DNA of 64,000 nucleotides from JABWBP01 sp964522165 (GCA_964522165.1 CAZFVV010000013.1:7482-71481); one strand, 5' to 3'. Shown: positions 26,289 to 34,937, numbered from the stretch's first letter. Translations and numbers: made by a program. Notes: generated from the sequence alone by a model not told the origin.

Positions 26289-26306
26289 GAAAAAGGAGAC
26301 GCACCC

Positions 26307-26978
26307 ATGAAAACCGGAGCATCGCTGATCATACTCGCCCTTTTCGCCCTCTGGACGCTCGCCTGCAACGGCGGGGGGCAGGGCGAGCCGCAACAGGTCC
26401 GCACGGTTCACCCGGCGCGGCAGCCGCTGCAAGTCATCCTCATCGGGGGTCCGGGGGCGGGAAAAGGAACCCAGGCGGCAAAGATCAAGGAAAAATATGG
26501 CATTCCCCACATTTCTACCGGGGAAATTTTGCGCGAGGAGGTAGCCAAAGGCACGCCCCTGGGCATGCAGGTGAAAGAGGTGATGGAGCGCGGCGACCTG
26601 GTGGCGGACAGCATCATCCTGGCGCTGGTGGAAAACCGGTTGAAGCAGCCGGATTGCCAGAAGGGTTTCATTCTCGACGGTTTTCCCCGCACCGTCGCCC
26701 AGGCGCAGGGATTGGAACCGATCCTCCAAAAACGCGGCCACCCGGGTTTGAAAGTGATCCTGTTAGAAGTTTCCGACCGGGAAATGATGCAGCGGTTGCT
26801 GGCCCGCAAACGCGCCGACGACACCGAGGAAACCATCAAAAACCGGATCGTGAAATACCACGCCGAGACGGTTGAGGCCATCCGCTATTACCAAGAAAAA
26901 GGGCTGCTCTCGCGCATCGATGGGGAGCAATCCATCGAAGACGTGTTTGCGGATATCCAAGACGATCTGGAAGAATAA
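26307..26978 (+). CDS. Adenylate kinase with a lipoprotein signal peptide
   Basis: Residues 43-223 form an adenylate kinase: P-loop GGPGAGKGTQ at 47-56, STGEILREEV, LDGFPRT near residue 117 and the short LID form RKRADDTEETIKNR. It should interconvert ATP, AMP and ADP. Residues 1-20 are a lipoprotein signal peptide, with the hydrophobic run LIILALFALWTLA and lipobox LAC at Cys20, followed by a glycine-rich spacer. The start is well supported by an AAAAAGGAG site 8-10 bases upstream of the ATG. The enzyme is therefore predicted to be lipid-anchored in the envelope, which is very unusual because the kinase is cytoplasmic in nearly all bacteria. A second, cytoplasmic adk is expected elsewhere in the genome. 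Confidence 0.82.
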   Translation: MKTGASLIILALFALWTLACNGGGQGEPQQVRTVHPARQPLQVILIGGPGAGKGTQAAKIKEKYGIPHISTGEILREEVAKGTPLGMQVKEVMERGDLVADSIILALVENRLKQPDCQKGFILDGFPRTVAQAQGLEPILQKRGHPGLKVILLEVSDREMMQRLLARKRADDTEETIKNRIVKYHAETVEAIRYYQEKGLLSRIDGEQSIEDVFADIQDDLEE

Positions 26979-27063
26979 AAAACCTTCCGCCGCCGCCCGC
27001 GTAAATACCCGCTGTTATTACAGACTGCGTTTGAGGGGAGATAAATACGATTTGGGTATGTAT

Positions 27064-27130
27064 GGAGTGCAAAGCTTTAGCTTTGCATACGCAAGACTGT
27101 ACTCCATGCAAAACTGAAGTTTTGCGCTCC
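27064..27130. repeat. Dispersed palindromic element, TGCAAAA...TTTTGC class (copy 3)
   Basis: It begins GGAGTGCAAAGC and ends GCGCTCC. It contains two hairpins, GCAAAGCTTTAGCTTTGC and GCAAAACTGAAGTTTTGC. It lies in the leader of the glycine-rich repeat gene. Confidence 0.65.
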
Positions 27131-27172
27131 GTAAACCCCATGCCCCATACCACGACACGAGAAGGAGTCGCC

Positions 27173-28216
27173 ATGAACAAGAACAACCTGTTTTTTCCGG
27201 TACTCCTGGCGCTGGCGGCAGCGGCGGGCAGCGTTTTTGCGGGGGAGAACCGGGCGTCTTCCGGCAGTTTGGACCTCCCGGTGCGCGGCTATGGCCTCAG
27301 CATCGGCAACTCCGCCAATTTTAGCGGGCTGCGAATCAATTTCCGCGATAAACACGTGGAGCGCATTAACGGCGTCAACCTCACCATTTGGCGTTCCGAT
27401 CAAAACAAAGCGGCGGTGGTCAACGGTCTGTCGCTGAGCTTGCTGCATGAAGCGGGGGAATTGAACGGGATTTCTTTGGGCGCGTTAGGGATGGGCGCGG
27501 AGCGAAAAATGCACGGGGTTAACTTAGGGGTGGTGGGAATCGGTGCGGGAGAATCCCTGGCCGGGGTAAATATCGGCGGAATCGGCCTGGGCGCGGGAGG
27601 AGACGTCAGCGGGATTTCCCTGGGGGGAATCGGGGTGGGCGCCGGCGGAAACCTGAAGGGGATTAACTTCGGCGGAATTGGCGCGGGGGCGGGCGGCAAC
27701 GTGCGCTGGATTACCATCGGCGGGCTGGGCGCGGGGGCCGGCAGGGATATGTTGGGCTTGAATATTGGCGGCCTGGGAGTGGGCGCGGGAAGAGATTTAA
27801 CCGGGATCAGCTTTGCGCTGCTCGGTGCGGGTGCGGGGAGGGACATGAGCGGGATTAACCTCGCAGGAATCGGGGTACTCAGCGGGAACGCGCTGCGCGG
27901 CATTTCCTTTGGCGGAATTGGCGCCGGGGCCCCCCGGGTGCAGGGATTGGCGATTGGGGGAGTGGGCGCCGGGGGCGTTTACCTGGATGGAATTATATTA
28001 GCCGGGGCCTTTGTCACCGTCACCGATGACGGCCGGTTGCGGGGTTTCAGCGCCAGCGCTTTCAATCAAATCAAAGGAACCCAGAGCGGCGTCACCCTGG
28101 GCATCGTGAACTACGCCCGGCGGCTGAACGGCGTGCAGATCGGGGTGATCAACTACGTGCGCGACAACCCCAAATTCCTCAAAGTGCTGCCGGTTTTGAA
28201 CGTTCATTTCGATTGA
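27173..28216 (+). CDS. Secreted glycine-rich protein with 16-residue repeats (LA_2272-like surface repeat)
   Basis: The 347-residue product has a signal peptide (MNKNNLFFPVLLALAAA, ending SVFA). About eleven near-perfect 16-residue repeats follow, of the form GxNxGGIGxGAGxxxx, for example GINFGGIGAGAGGNVR, spanning about residues 105-280. After them comes a non-repeated tail ending in LPVLNVHFD. Regular glycine/isoleucine spacing suggests a beta-solenoid or barrel strand pairs. It resembles the LA_2272-type surface repeat family, of unknown function. I use the ATG after GAAGGAG; an upstream in-frame ATG lies inside a repeat element and is rejected. A strong terminator follows, so this gene ends its transcript. 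Confidence 0.75.
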   Translation: MNKNNLFFPVLLALAAAAGSVFAGENRASSGSLDLPVRGYGLSIGNSANFSGLRINFRDKHVERINGVNLTIWRSDQNKAAVVNGLSLSLLHEAGELNGISLGALGMGAERKMHGVNLGVVGIGAGESLAGVNIGGIGLGAGGDVSGISLGGIGVGAGGNLKGINFGGIGAGAGGNVRWITIGGLGAGAGRDMLGLNIGGLGVGAGRDLTGISFALLGAGAGRDMSGINLAGIGVLSGNALRGISFGGIGAGAPRVQGLAIGGVGAGGVYLDGIILAGAFVTVTDDGRLRGFSASAFNQIKGTQSGVTLGIVNYARRLNGVQIGVINYVRDNPKFLKVLPVLNVHFD

Positions 28217-28219
28217 ATT

Positions 28220-28280
28220 AAGACCTCAAAGGTTTCATGGCGGAGCATCCCTCTGGGAAAAACCTTTGAGGTCTTTTTTA
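28220..28280 (+). terminator. Rho-independent terminator
   Basis: AAGACCTCAAAGGTTT (28220-28235) pairs perfectly with AAACCTTTGAGGTCTT (28260-28275) and is followed by TTTT. It ends the transcript of the glycine-rich repeat gene. Confidence 0.88.
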
Positions 28281-28290
28281 AGGAGGAACC

Positions 28291-29061
28291 ATGCCCAAAT
28301 CAATATCTCATTTACTGTTTTTCCTGATCGCGCTGGCGCTCGTTTCCTTTGCGGGTTGCCAAAAGGTCGCCCAACCCTCCGAAAATCCCCCCATGGAAGG
28401 CTTCAACCTCAAAGATTCCGATCCCAAGGCCATGGAGATCGCCGACCAGGTGATGGCGGCCCTGGGGGGGCGCAAGAATTGGGATGATACCCGTTACATC
28501 GCCTGGAATTTCTTCGGGAGACGGCGGCACGTATGGGACAAATGGAGCGGCAACCTGCGCATGGAGAGCAAGGATTTGCTGGTGCTGATGAATCTGCACA
28601 CCGGCCAGGGGCGCGCCTGGGAAAACGGGCAGGAGGTCGCCCATCCCGATTCCCTGGCGGAACGCCTGAAATTCGCCAAAAGCGCCTGGATTAACGACGG
28701 CTACTGGCTGCTCATGCCCTATAAATTGAAGGATACCGGGGTGACCTTGAAATACATAGGAGAAACCACAATGGAGAATTACGGCTCCTGCGATATTCTC
28801 CAGCTTACTTTCGAATACGTGGGGGACACGCCGCAAAATAAATATTGGGTATATGTCAACCGGGAGAGCAAATTGGTGGTGTACTGGTCTTATTTCAGCG
28901 ACGCGGGGGATAGCGAGCCGCGTATTTCCACTCCCTGGGACGGCTGGCAGCGTTACGGCAATATTATGCTCTCCGGCGACCGCGGCCCCAACCGCCAGCT
29001 CAGCGAGATTGGAGTGTTTTCCGAACTGCCGGAATCGGTGTTTACCAGCCCGGCGCCGTAG
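28291..29061 (+). CDS. Lipoprotein of unknown function (DUF6503-like)
   Basis: The 256-residue product has a lipoprotein signal: hydrophobic residues 8-19 and lipobox FAGC with Cys23. The mature part has the conserved stretch ADQVMAALGGRKNWDDTRYIAWNF and later IGETTMENYGSCDILQLTF, which resemble small lipoproteins of the FCB group with a LolA/LppX-like fold. No active-site residues can be pointed out. The gene has an excellent AAGGAGG site directly after the terminator of the previous gene, so it probably has its own promoter inside or near that terminator. Its 3' neighbour is on the opposite strand. Confidence 0.65.
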   Translation: MPKSISHLLFFLIALALVSFAGCQKVAQPSENPPMEGFNLKDSDPKAMEIADQVMAALGGRKNWDDTRYIAWNFFGRRRHVWDKWSGNLRMESKDLLVLMNLHTGQGRAWENGQEVAHPDSLAERLKFAKSAWINDGYWLLMPYKLKDTGVTLKYIGETTMENYGSCDILQLTFEYVGDTPQNKYWVYVNRESKLVVYWSYFSDAGDSEPRISTPWDGWQRYGNIMLSGDRGPNRQLSEIGVFSELPESVFTSPAP

Positions 29062-29067
29062 GAGTTG

Positions 29068-29306
29068 GATGGGCAGTAGGCGGTAGGCAGGAGCAGGGGC
29101 AAGAGCAGGGGTAGGGCGTTTTTAATTGGCAATTGGCAATTTTGGGGGAGCAGGAGCAGGGCGTTTTTAATTGGCAATTGCCAATTAGCAATTGCCAATT
29201 ACGAGGCAGGGGGGCAGTAGGCAAATGGTGGAGCTAAAAATTGCCCTTTGCTTACTGCCCCCTGCTCCTGCCCCTGCTCCTGCCCCTGCTCCTGCCCCCT
29301 TGCCCC
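29068..29306. repeat. Composite inverted repeat array: hexamers outside, heptamers inside
   Basis: The outer left arm (29087-29116) has 6-bp units of type GCAGGR and GCAGGG. The outer right arm (29263-29298) has TGCTCC and TGCCCC alternating, which is the reverse complement. Between them are two heptamer blocks, AATTGGC twice (29124-29137) and AATTGGC, AATTGCC, AATTAGC, AATTGCC (29169-29196). The block fills the whole gap between two convergent genes. Confidence 0.85.
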
Positions 29307-31481
29307 TCATACCGACCACTCCCGCATATCGTACTCCGCGATGGGCACTTCGATCTCGATGATTTTGGTATGGGGAAAGATCTCTACCTGCTGGCCGTTT
29401 TGTTTGATAATCAGTTGGAAGCCGAATAAATCTCCTTTTTCCAATCCCAGGTCCTTAAAGGAAAGCGCCGCTTCGAAAATTTTCCCCATTTTGAAGGTAG
29501 GGTTAAGAAAAGCGCTCTCCACGGTTTCCTTCTGGGGCGCGAATTTTTCGATCACCCCGCGCAGGGGGGAGATGACCACGGTAATTTGCCGGGGCGTTTT
29601 TCCGGCGATGACGAATTCATACATCATATCCGGTTTTTGGGAAAAGTCGATCCGGAAATAGAAATGCTCCGCGTCGAAGCCTAAGTAGAATTTGTCGATG
29701 ATCCGGGAGACCTGGTGCATGGCGGTCTGCACGTTCTTGCTGCCGTCGTACACCGCCGCGCCCACCCATTCGTAAAAATGGCTCACCTGCCCGTCGATCA
29801 CCGGTTTGATGAAATTCAGCGGCCGGATGGAGCCGAAACGGTCGAAATGGGTGCGTTTGATGGTCTGGTAGAGCGCCGCGGGAATCTCCGCCCCGGCGAT
29901 GTCGTACACTTTCATCAAATGCTCCCGGAAGAGCTGGTCGAATTCCAGGTCCTGCACGGAGGAGTGGTCGTCTCCGTACCACCAGCACCAGTCCGACCCT
30001 TCGGCAATGTAAATTTGCTCCCAGGCTTCGGCCAACATCTGCGGGGTGAGCACGCCCTCTTTTTCCCGCTCGACCAGGAAATCGCGCACCTGCTTCAGCA
30101 AATCCCAGGCGCGATTGTCTTCTTCCGCCCCGATCCAGATGTTGAAATTGCTGTTGATCCAGCTTCCCGGGTGCAGGGAATAGAGCGCCGGGGTTTCCGG
30201 GGAGAGATCCAGGAATTCGCTGAAGGTGCGGGTTTGCAGCCAATCTTCCCCGGAAATGCGCCGGTAGAGGTGGCGCATAAACACCCTGCCGTCATGGGGA
30301 TAATGCTCCCAGCAGTTTTCGCCGTCTAAGATGACCGAAACGAGGTGGCTGCGCAGCGCGTTCTCCCCGCCCTCGTCGATGATGCGTTGGCGAACGGCGT
30401 AGAGGCGCCCTAAGAAATCGTCCACCGCGCGTTCCTCCTCCCAATTGTTGTACACGAAGCCGATGGTATCGGAGAGGTAATGGTCGCGAAAGAAAACGGA
30501 AATCACCCGGCTGCCGCTCTGGAAGCGGTGGGGTTGGTAAATCCGGTTGGGATGGTATTTTTCCCGCAGGCTCTTGGCCAGGATGGCTTCGTCGGTGGCC
30601 ATCCAGCGGATATTCTGGCGGGCGATGAGCAGGGCGGTATCCGCGGAAACGCTGCCCTCGGAAGGCCAGACCCCCGCGGGCTTGCGCCCGAACAGCTTCT
30701 CGAAATAGGCCAGGCCCCGTTGCAATTGTGTTTCCGCGTCTTCCGGGTGGCTGAAGTGCTTTTGGGGCAGCAGGCAGTCCGGGTTGGACTCCCGGGCCAC
30801 GTTGGTGTTGATCAGCAGCGGCAGAATGGGATGATAAAAGGGGCTGGTGGACAGCTCGATCTGCCCCGACTCCCACATGCGCTTGTGCGCTGGAATGATG
30901 TCGGCCAGGATTTTACGGGATTCTTCCAACAACACCGCTTTATCAGCTTCCGAAAAATGGCGCTCCTTCTCGAATAACTGCCGGATGGCCGGGCGCTGGC
31001 GGCTGACCTGCCCGATCCAGGTCAAATTATACCATACCTGCAAATCCCGGTAATCCTGCTCGCTGAAATGCTCGGCGCGGTCCTTGACCGGGGTGTAGGG
31101 CGATTCGTATTTGTATTTCAAATAGAGTTCGTAATAGCGCTGGTAGGGCTTGATCATGTGTTGGGCGTTGGCGAGGAAGAAATTCTCCAAAATGGCTTCC
31201 TTCTCTTCCTTGCCAAGCTGTCCGGCAGGGATTTCCGTGAGCATCCAGATATTATCTTTTGCGCCCTTCTCAACATAATCCTGTAATTGCAGCAGTAGGG
31301 AGGGCACCAGGTTGATGTTTTGCTTGATCGCGGGAAACTCTTCCAGGATCAGCAGCATGTCCAGGTAGTCTTTCACCCCGTGAAAGCGCACCCAGGGCAT
31401 GTGATAAGCGCCTTTGGCGTTCTTATAATAGGGTTGATGCTGGTGCCAGAGAAATGCCAGGTTCAATTTTTCGGTTGCCAT
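29307..31481 (-). CDS. Family 57 glycoside hydrolase (alpha-glucan-acting)
   Basis: The 724-residue cytoplasmic protein (no signal peptide) is a GH57 enzyme. It starts with the family motif LAFLWHQHQPYY. The nucleophile glutamate is in GVWPSEGSVS near residue 277, and the catalytic aspartate in VILDGENCWEHY near residue 395. The C-terminal part from about residue 520 (GSIRPLNFIKP, then a beta-sandwich) is a family-associated domain. GH57 enzymes act on glycogen and related alpha-glucans, as amylases, branching enzymes or 4-alpha-glucanotransferases; which one cannot be decided here. A ribosome binding site AAAGGA precedes the ATG. Its stop codon lies at the edge of the composite repeat array. 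Confidence 0.9.
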   Translation of the reverse strand: MATEKLNLAFLWHQHQPYYKNAKGAYHMPWVRFHGVKDYLDMLLILEEFPAIKQNINLVPSLLLQLQDYVEKGAKDNIWMLTEIPAGQLGKEEKEAILENFFLANAQHMIKPYQRYYELYLKYKYESPYTPVKDRAEHFSEQDYRDLQVWYNLTWIGQVSRQRPAIRQLFEKERHFSEADKAVLLEESRKILADIIPAHKRMWESGQIELSTSPFYHPILPLLINTNVARESNPDCLLPQKHFSHPEDAETQLQRGLAYFEKLFGRKPAGVWPSEGSVSADTALLIARQNIRWMATDEAILAKSLREKYHPNRIYQPHRFQSGSRVISVFFRDHYLSDTIGFVYNNWEEERAVDDFLGRLYAVRQRIIDEGGENALRSHLVSVILDGENCWEHYPHDGRVFMRHLYRRISGEDWLQTRTFSEFLDLSPETPALYSLHPGSWINSNFNIWIGAEEDNRAWDLLKQVRDFLVEREKEGVLTPQMLAEAWEQIYIAEGSDWCWWYGDDHSSVQDLEFDQLFREHLMKVYDIAGAEIPAALYQTIKRTHFDRFGSIRPLNFIKPVIDGQVSHFYEWVGAAVYDGSKNVQTAMHQVSRIIDKFYLGFDAEHFYFRIDFSQKPDMMYEFVIAGKTPRQITVVISPLRGVIEKFAPQKETVESAFLNPTFKMGKIFEAALSFKDLGLEKGDLFGFQLIIKQNGQQVEIFPHTKIIEIEVPIAEYDMREWSV

Positions 31482-31508
31482 AGATACGATCCTTTACTCC
31501 ATAGTTTT

Positions 31509-31527
31509 AATTGCCAATTGCCAATTC
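31509..31527. repeat. Heptamer array, AATTGCC class
   Basis: Two AATTGCC units and AATTC lie between the GH57 gene and the flippase gene. The same class occurs in the composite array at 29124-29200, so this class lies at both ends of the GH57 gene. Confidence 0.75.
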
Positions 31528-32998
31528 AATCTTTTTTCCCCCCGGAAAGCCGGCTGGCAACGGCGCGCCGTTCCGCCGGGGTAATCACCCCGAACAGGCA
31601 ATACCCAAACGCCGCCATTATGATCGCCGCCCGCAGCCAGAAGTTTAAATCGAACAAATAATATACGCTCATCAGCAGCAGGATCAAGCCCAATAATTTC
31701 CCTAACCGCCCCCATTCGATGGGGAGAGGATAAATCCGCTGGGAAACGATGAGAATGGAGAGAGTCATCACCGCGTAGCTGAGCAGGGTGGCCCAGGCCG
31801 CCCCCCAGAAACTGTTCAGCAGCGGGAGCAGGATGATGTTGGCGGCGACGTTGACCAGCGCCCCGCAGCCGGTGAATATGGCCATGTATTTACTCTCTTT
31901 TTTGATATAAAAACCGGGCGTGAGGATTACGTACATCCCGTACAACAGGTAGGAAAGCAGAATGATGGGGATGATGGGGATGCCCGCCCAGTAACTGCGC
32001 TCGCTGAGGATGTAAAATTTGCCGAAATAGTGATAGGTAAGAATATCGTAGATGAAATAACAGCCTGCCAGCACGATCAGCCCGGCGCCCAGTGTCATGT
32101 AGGTGAGCACTTTCGCATAAATCTGCCGGGCGTTCTCCTGCTTGGCGATTTTCAGGAAAAAGGGCTGCCAGGCGTTGCGGAAAGCGGTGATCACCAACAG
32201 CAACATGGTTCCGAAGCGGTAACTGGCGCTGTAGGTCGCCAGCGCCTCCTTGCCTAAGTATGCGGGAACGATCAGCCGGTCGATCATCTCGATGGTCATA
32301 AAAGCGATTCCGTTGGGCAGCAGGGGCAGGCCGAAGGCCAGCATCTCCTTCCACAGGGGAAAATCGATCCGGGGGATGAGGTAGCGGGTAATAATCGGCA
32401 GCATGATCAGCAGATTGATGATCGCGGCGACCAGGCTGGTATAGAAAATGCCCATCACCCCCATGCGCAGGATCACCACGAACAAAATATTGAAAACCAG
32501 CTCCAGCGCAAAGCGGATGCTTTTGAAAACCGTGAACTGGATCGATTTTTCCTCCGCCCGCAGGATCAGGTAGGGCAGGTTTCCCAGGGCGTCGAAGAAC
32601 AGGATCGCCCCGGCCAGGCGGATGAGGGGAGCGTACGCCGGGCTTTTCAGAATCCACTCGCCCACCTCGGCGCTGAAAAGGATCACTAACAGCGTGGTGA
32701 GCACGCTGGTAAGCATGGTAATAAAAAAGGTGGTGGAAAAAACCGTCTGGCGGTCCCGCTCTCCTAAGAAAAAGTAGCGCAGCATCGCGGAATCCATCCC
32801 GTAGAGGTACACGAAATTCATGAACGCGATGAAGGTGTACACGATGGTATAATCCCCGTAGTCGCCCTGGGAGGGGATGTAGGTGAAATTGGTGTAAATA
32901 GGAATGAGAATAAAGCCGGGAAGCCGCTGGATGACGGTGCCGACGGCGTAGATGGCGGAGTGGCGGGCCAGCCCGGAGAGTTGTTTGAATATGCTCAT
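31526..32998 (-). CDS. Wzx/MOP-superfamily polysaccharide flippase
   Basis: The 490-residue protein has about 14 predicted membrane helices and starts LARHSAIYAVGTVIQRLPGF, the characteristic N-terminus of RfbX/Wzx-type exporters. Such proteins flip lipid-linked oligosaccharides across the inner membrane. No polymerase or glycosyltransferase is adjacent; the next genes are a GH57 enzyme and a PhnP-like hydrolase, so a functional link is not clear. The C-terminus is lysine-rich and ends in SRLSGGKKD. Length is normal for the family. Confidence 0.88.
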   Translation of the reverse strand: MSIFKQLSGLARHSAIYAVGTVIQRLPGFILIPIYTNFTYIPSQGDYGDYTIVYTFIAFMNFVYLYGMDSAMLRYFFLGERDRQTVFSTTFFITMLTSVLTTLLVILFSAEVGEWILKSPAYAPLIRLAGAILFFDALGNLPYLILRAEEKSIQFTVFKSIRFALELVFNILFVVILRMGVMGIFYTSLVAAIINLLIMLPIITRYLIPRIDFPLWKEMLAFGLPLLPNGIAFMTIEMIDRLIVPAYLGKEALATYSASYRFGTMLLLVITAFRNAWQPFFLKIAKQENARQIYAKVLTYMTLGAGLIVLAGCYFIYDILTYHYFGKFYILSERSYWAGIPIIPIILLSYLLYGMYVILTPGFYIKKESKYMAIFTGCGALVNVAANIILLPLLNSFWGAAWATLLSYAVMTLSILIVSQRIYPLPIEWGRLGKLLGLILLLMSVYYLFDLNFWLRAAIIMAAFGYCLFGVITPAERRAVASRLSGGKKD

Positions 32999-33010
32999 CA
33001 GTGCTTCGCG

Positions 33011-33162
33011 TCATTCATGGTCATTTGCTTCCCCAAAGGGGCTCCTTTGGAGCGGGTCATTCATAGTCATTACGCTGCGCTGTCATTGGTTTCGCGTCAT
33101 TAGTGGCCATTTCGCTTCGTTGTCAACGCACTTGCCACTTTTCATTTTGCATTTTTCACTTC
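33011..33162. repeat. Repeat block: TCATTCATGGTCATT units plus heptamer array
   Basis: A 15-base unit recurs at 33011-33025, 33057-33071 and 33097-33111 with small changes (TCATTCATRGTCATT, TCATTAGTGGCCATT). It is followed by the heptamers CTTGCCA, CTTTTCA, TTTTGCA and TTTTTCA (33131-33158). The heptamers encode the last residues and the stop of the metallo-hydrolase gene. Confidence 0.8.
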
Positions 33163-33924
33163 TATCCTCAGCCCGTCGTAGGCCAGGCGGATGTTCTCGG
33201 GCAGTTGCGCTTCCGCCTCCGCGTGCAGCACCCCGTGGGAAAGGTGGGTGAAATAAGTTGTCTCCGCCCCGATTTTTTGCGCTTCCCGCACCGCTTCCGC
33301 AATGGTGAAGTGGGTGGGATGGGGTTTGTAGCGCAAGGCGCCTAAGATCAGCACTTTCAGGCCATTCAGGCGCTCGTAAGAGGATTCTGGAATCCTGCTC
33401 ACGTCCGTGCAATACGCAAAATCGCCGATGCGGAAGCCCAGCACGGGCATTTCCCCGTGCCACAGGGGGATGGGAAGGATCTCCACCCCTTGAATCGAGA
33501 AAGGCCGGTCGTCTAAAACATGGAGGGTCAGGCGCGGAATATCGGATTGGCTGGAATCGCCCGAGAAGGCGTAGGCAAAAACCCGCCGGATATTTGCCAG
33601 GGTCTCTTCCAGGCCATAGAGCGGAATAGCGGTTCGGTGCAGAATATTAAAGCTGCGCAGGTCATCCAGCCCCAGGATGTGGTCCACGTGGTGATGGGTA
33701 AAAATTACCGCATCTATCCGCATGATACCGGCGCGGAGCATTTGCTGGCGATAGTCGATGGAGGTGTCGATCAGGATATGAACCCCGTTGAGATTAATAA
33801 ATACAGAAGCGCGCAGGCGTTTATCCCGGGGATCGGCGGAACGGCACACCCGGCACTGGCAGCCGACCATCGGGACGCCGATGGAGGTTCCGCTGCCTAA
33901 AATTTCGATTTCCATATTTCCCAT
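33142..33924 (-). CDS. MBL-fold metallo-hydrolase, PhnP-like
   Basis: The 260-residue protein is a metallo-beta-lactamase-fold hydrolase. It has GSGTSIGVP at residues 10-18, CQCRVCRSADPRDKRLR (the cysteine-containing insert of the PhnP/lipoyltransferase-like subgroup), the metal motif THHHVDH near residue 75, LWHGEMPVLGFRIG and the final THLSHG. Family members are phosphodiesterases acting on cyclic phosphates, or similar hydrolases. There is no phn operon here, so a role in phosphonate use is not supported. The C-terminal residues VKNAK come from a heptamer array. A start at the second methionine (33915) is possible. Confidence 0.85.
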   Translation of the reverse strand: MGNMEIEILGSGTSIGVPMVGCQCRVCRSADPRDKRLRASVFINLNGVHILIDTSIDYRQQMLRAGIMRIDAVIFTHHHVDHILGLDDLRSFNILHRTAIPLYGLEETLANIRRVFAYAFSGDSSQSDIPRLTLHVLDDRPFSIQGVEILPIPLWHGEMPVLGFRIGDFAYCTDVSRIPESSYERLNGLKVLILGALRYKPHPTHFTIAEAVREAQKIGAETTYFTHLSHGVLHAEAEAQLPENIRLAYDGLRIEVKNAK

Positions 33925-34037
33925 AATCGTTCAATATTTCCGCAAAACCCGCTCTCCCGATGAAGCTGCAAAATTTACACCCTTTTACCGGCAATACCAA
34001 ATCCTTTGCTACGCGCTGCTGAGTTTTGCCTGAGGTT

Positions 34038-34094
34038 CACGCATCACGTCTCACGAAATTTCGCGGCGCGCCCCGTGAAACGTGATGCGTGATT
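34038..34094. repeat. Inverted heptamer array, CACGTCT / CGTGAAA class
   Basis: The left arm CACGCAT, CACGTCT, CACG (34038-34055) faces the right arm CGTGAAA, CGTGATG, CGTGATT (34074-34094) across a GC-rich centre. It lies in the 331-base gap between the divergent metallo-hydrolase and lexA genes. Confidence 0.88.
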
Positions 34095-34144
34095 GTGCTT
34101 AGTAGATATAGTGAACATATTTATATCTTTTTTTAAAATTTTGC

Positions 34145-34173
34145 TTGACAAAATCGAAAAATATGCTTACAAT
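34145..34173 (+). promoter_or_regulatory. Sigma-70-type promoter of lexA
   Basis: A perfect TTGACA -35 box and a TACAAT -10 box are separated by 17 bases, 83 bases before the lexA start. An AT-rich stretch lies upstream. LexA usually represses its own gene, but I could not identify a convincing palindromic operator. Confidence 0.8.
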
Positions 34174-34255
34174 AGCCGTGAACCTTTGTATACCTTGTAA
34201 ATTGAATGGAAATTGCTGACAAAAAAGACCAATATCAAACTTCCAAGGAGTTGTT

Positions 34256-34873
34256 ATGAAAGGCCTTACCAAGCGGCAAGAAGACGTATTAAAATTTATT
34301 GCCGATTATTTAACGGATTTCGAGTATCCCCCCAGTTACCAGGAAATCGCCGATAAATTCGGGATTGCCTCCAAACACGGGGTGGTGCGGCATTTAGATG
34401 CCCTGGTCAAAAAAGGGTTCATCGAGAAGAGCGGCACTACCGCCCGCAGCATCCGCATCAAAGATAAGCGCTACCAACCGGTTTCCGAAGCGGCAAACCT
34501 GCCGTTGATCGGGCGGGTTTCCGCCGGTTATCCCATCTTAGCGGAGCAGAATATCGACGACTATATTGCGGTGCCGCGGCGATTGATCCGAACCGAGGGG
34601 CGCTATTTTACCCTGCGGGTGCAGGGGGAAAGTATGGTCAATGCCGGCATTTTTGACGGCGACCTGGTGATCGTTTTGTCCAGCAACGTGGCGGATCCCG
34701 GCCAGATCGTGGTGGCGCTGATCGGCGACGAAGTGACGGTCAAGCGCCTGATCATCCGCGGCAGCGAGAAATTCCTGAAAGCGGAGAATCCCGCCTACCC
34801 GGATATTCACCCCCAAAGCGAATGGCAAATCCAGGGGCGGGTGGTCGGGCTTATCCGCGAGATGCTGAACTGA
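34256..34873 (+). CDS. lexA: LexA, SOS-response repressor
   Basis: The 205-residue protein has the LexA DNA-binding winged helix at the N-terminus (LTKRQEDVLKFI, YPPSYQEIADKFG, SKHGVVRHLDAL) and the S24 protease domain at the C-terminus. The self-cleavage site Ala-Gly is present in RVSAGYP near residue 89. The catalytic serine is in QGESMVNAG near residue 125 and the lysine in DEVTVKRL near residue 163. It represses DNA-repair genes until RecA-ssDNA triggers self-cleavage. A strong promoter lies upstream and an AAGGAG site precedes the ATG. The next genes include a LexA-like partner, tag and an HhH gene, so this is a small repair cluster. Confidence 0.95.
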   Translation: MKGLTKRQEDVLKFIADYLTDFEYPPSYQEIADKFGIASKHGVVRHLDALVKKGFIEKSGTTARSIRIKDKRYQPVSEAANLPLIGRVSAGYPILAEQNIDDYIAVPRRLIRTEGRYFTLRVQGESMVNAGIFDGDLVIVLSSNVADPGQIVVALIGDEVTVKRLIIRGSEKFLKAENPAYPDIHPQSEWQIQGRVVGLIREMLN

Positions 34874-34937
34874 GCGAAACCGAATTATGATCTCCTCGTA
34901 ACAGCGTTTTGAGATAGGCTCTGAAGAAAGCTCCAAT

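Noticed and set aside
34100..34255. LexA operator upstream of lexA
   Set aside because: No convincing GAAC-N4-GTTC or CTG-N10-CAG palindrome was found near the promoter.
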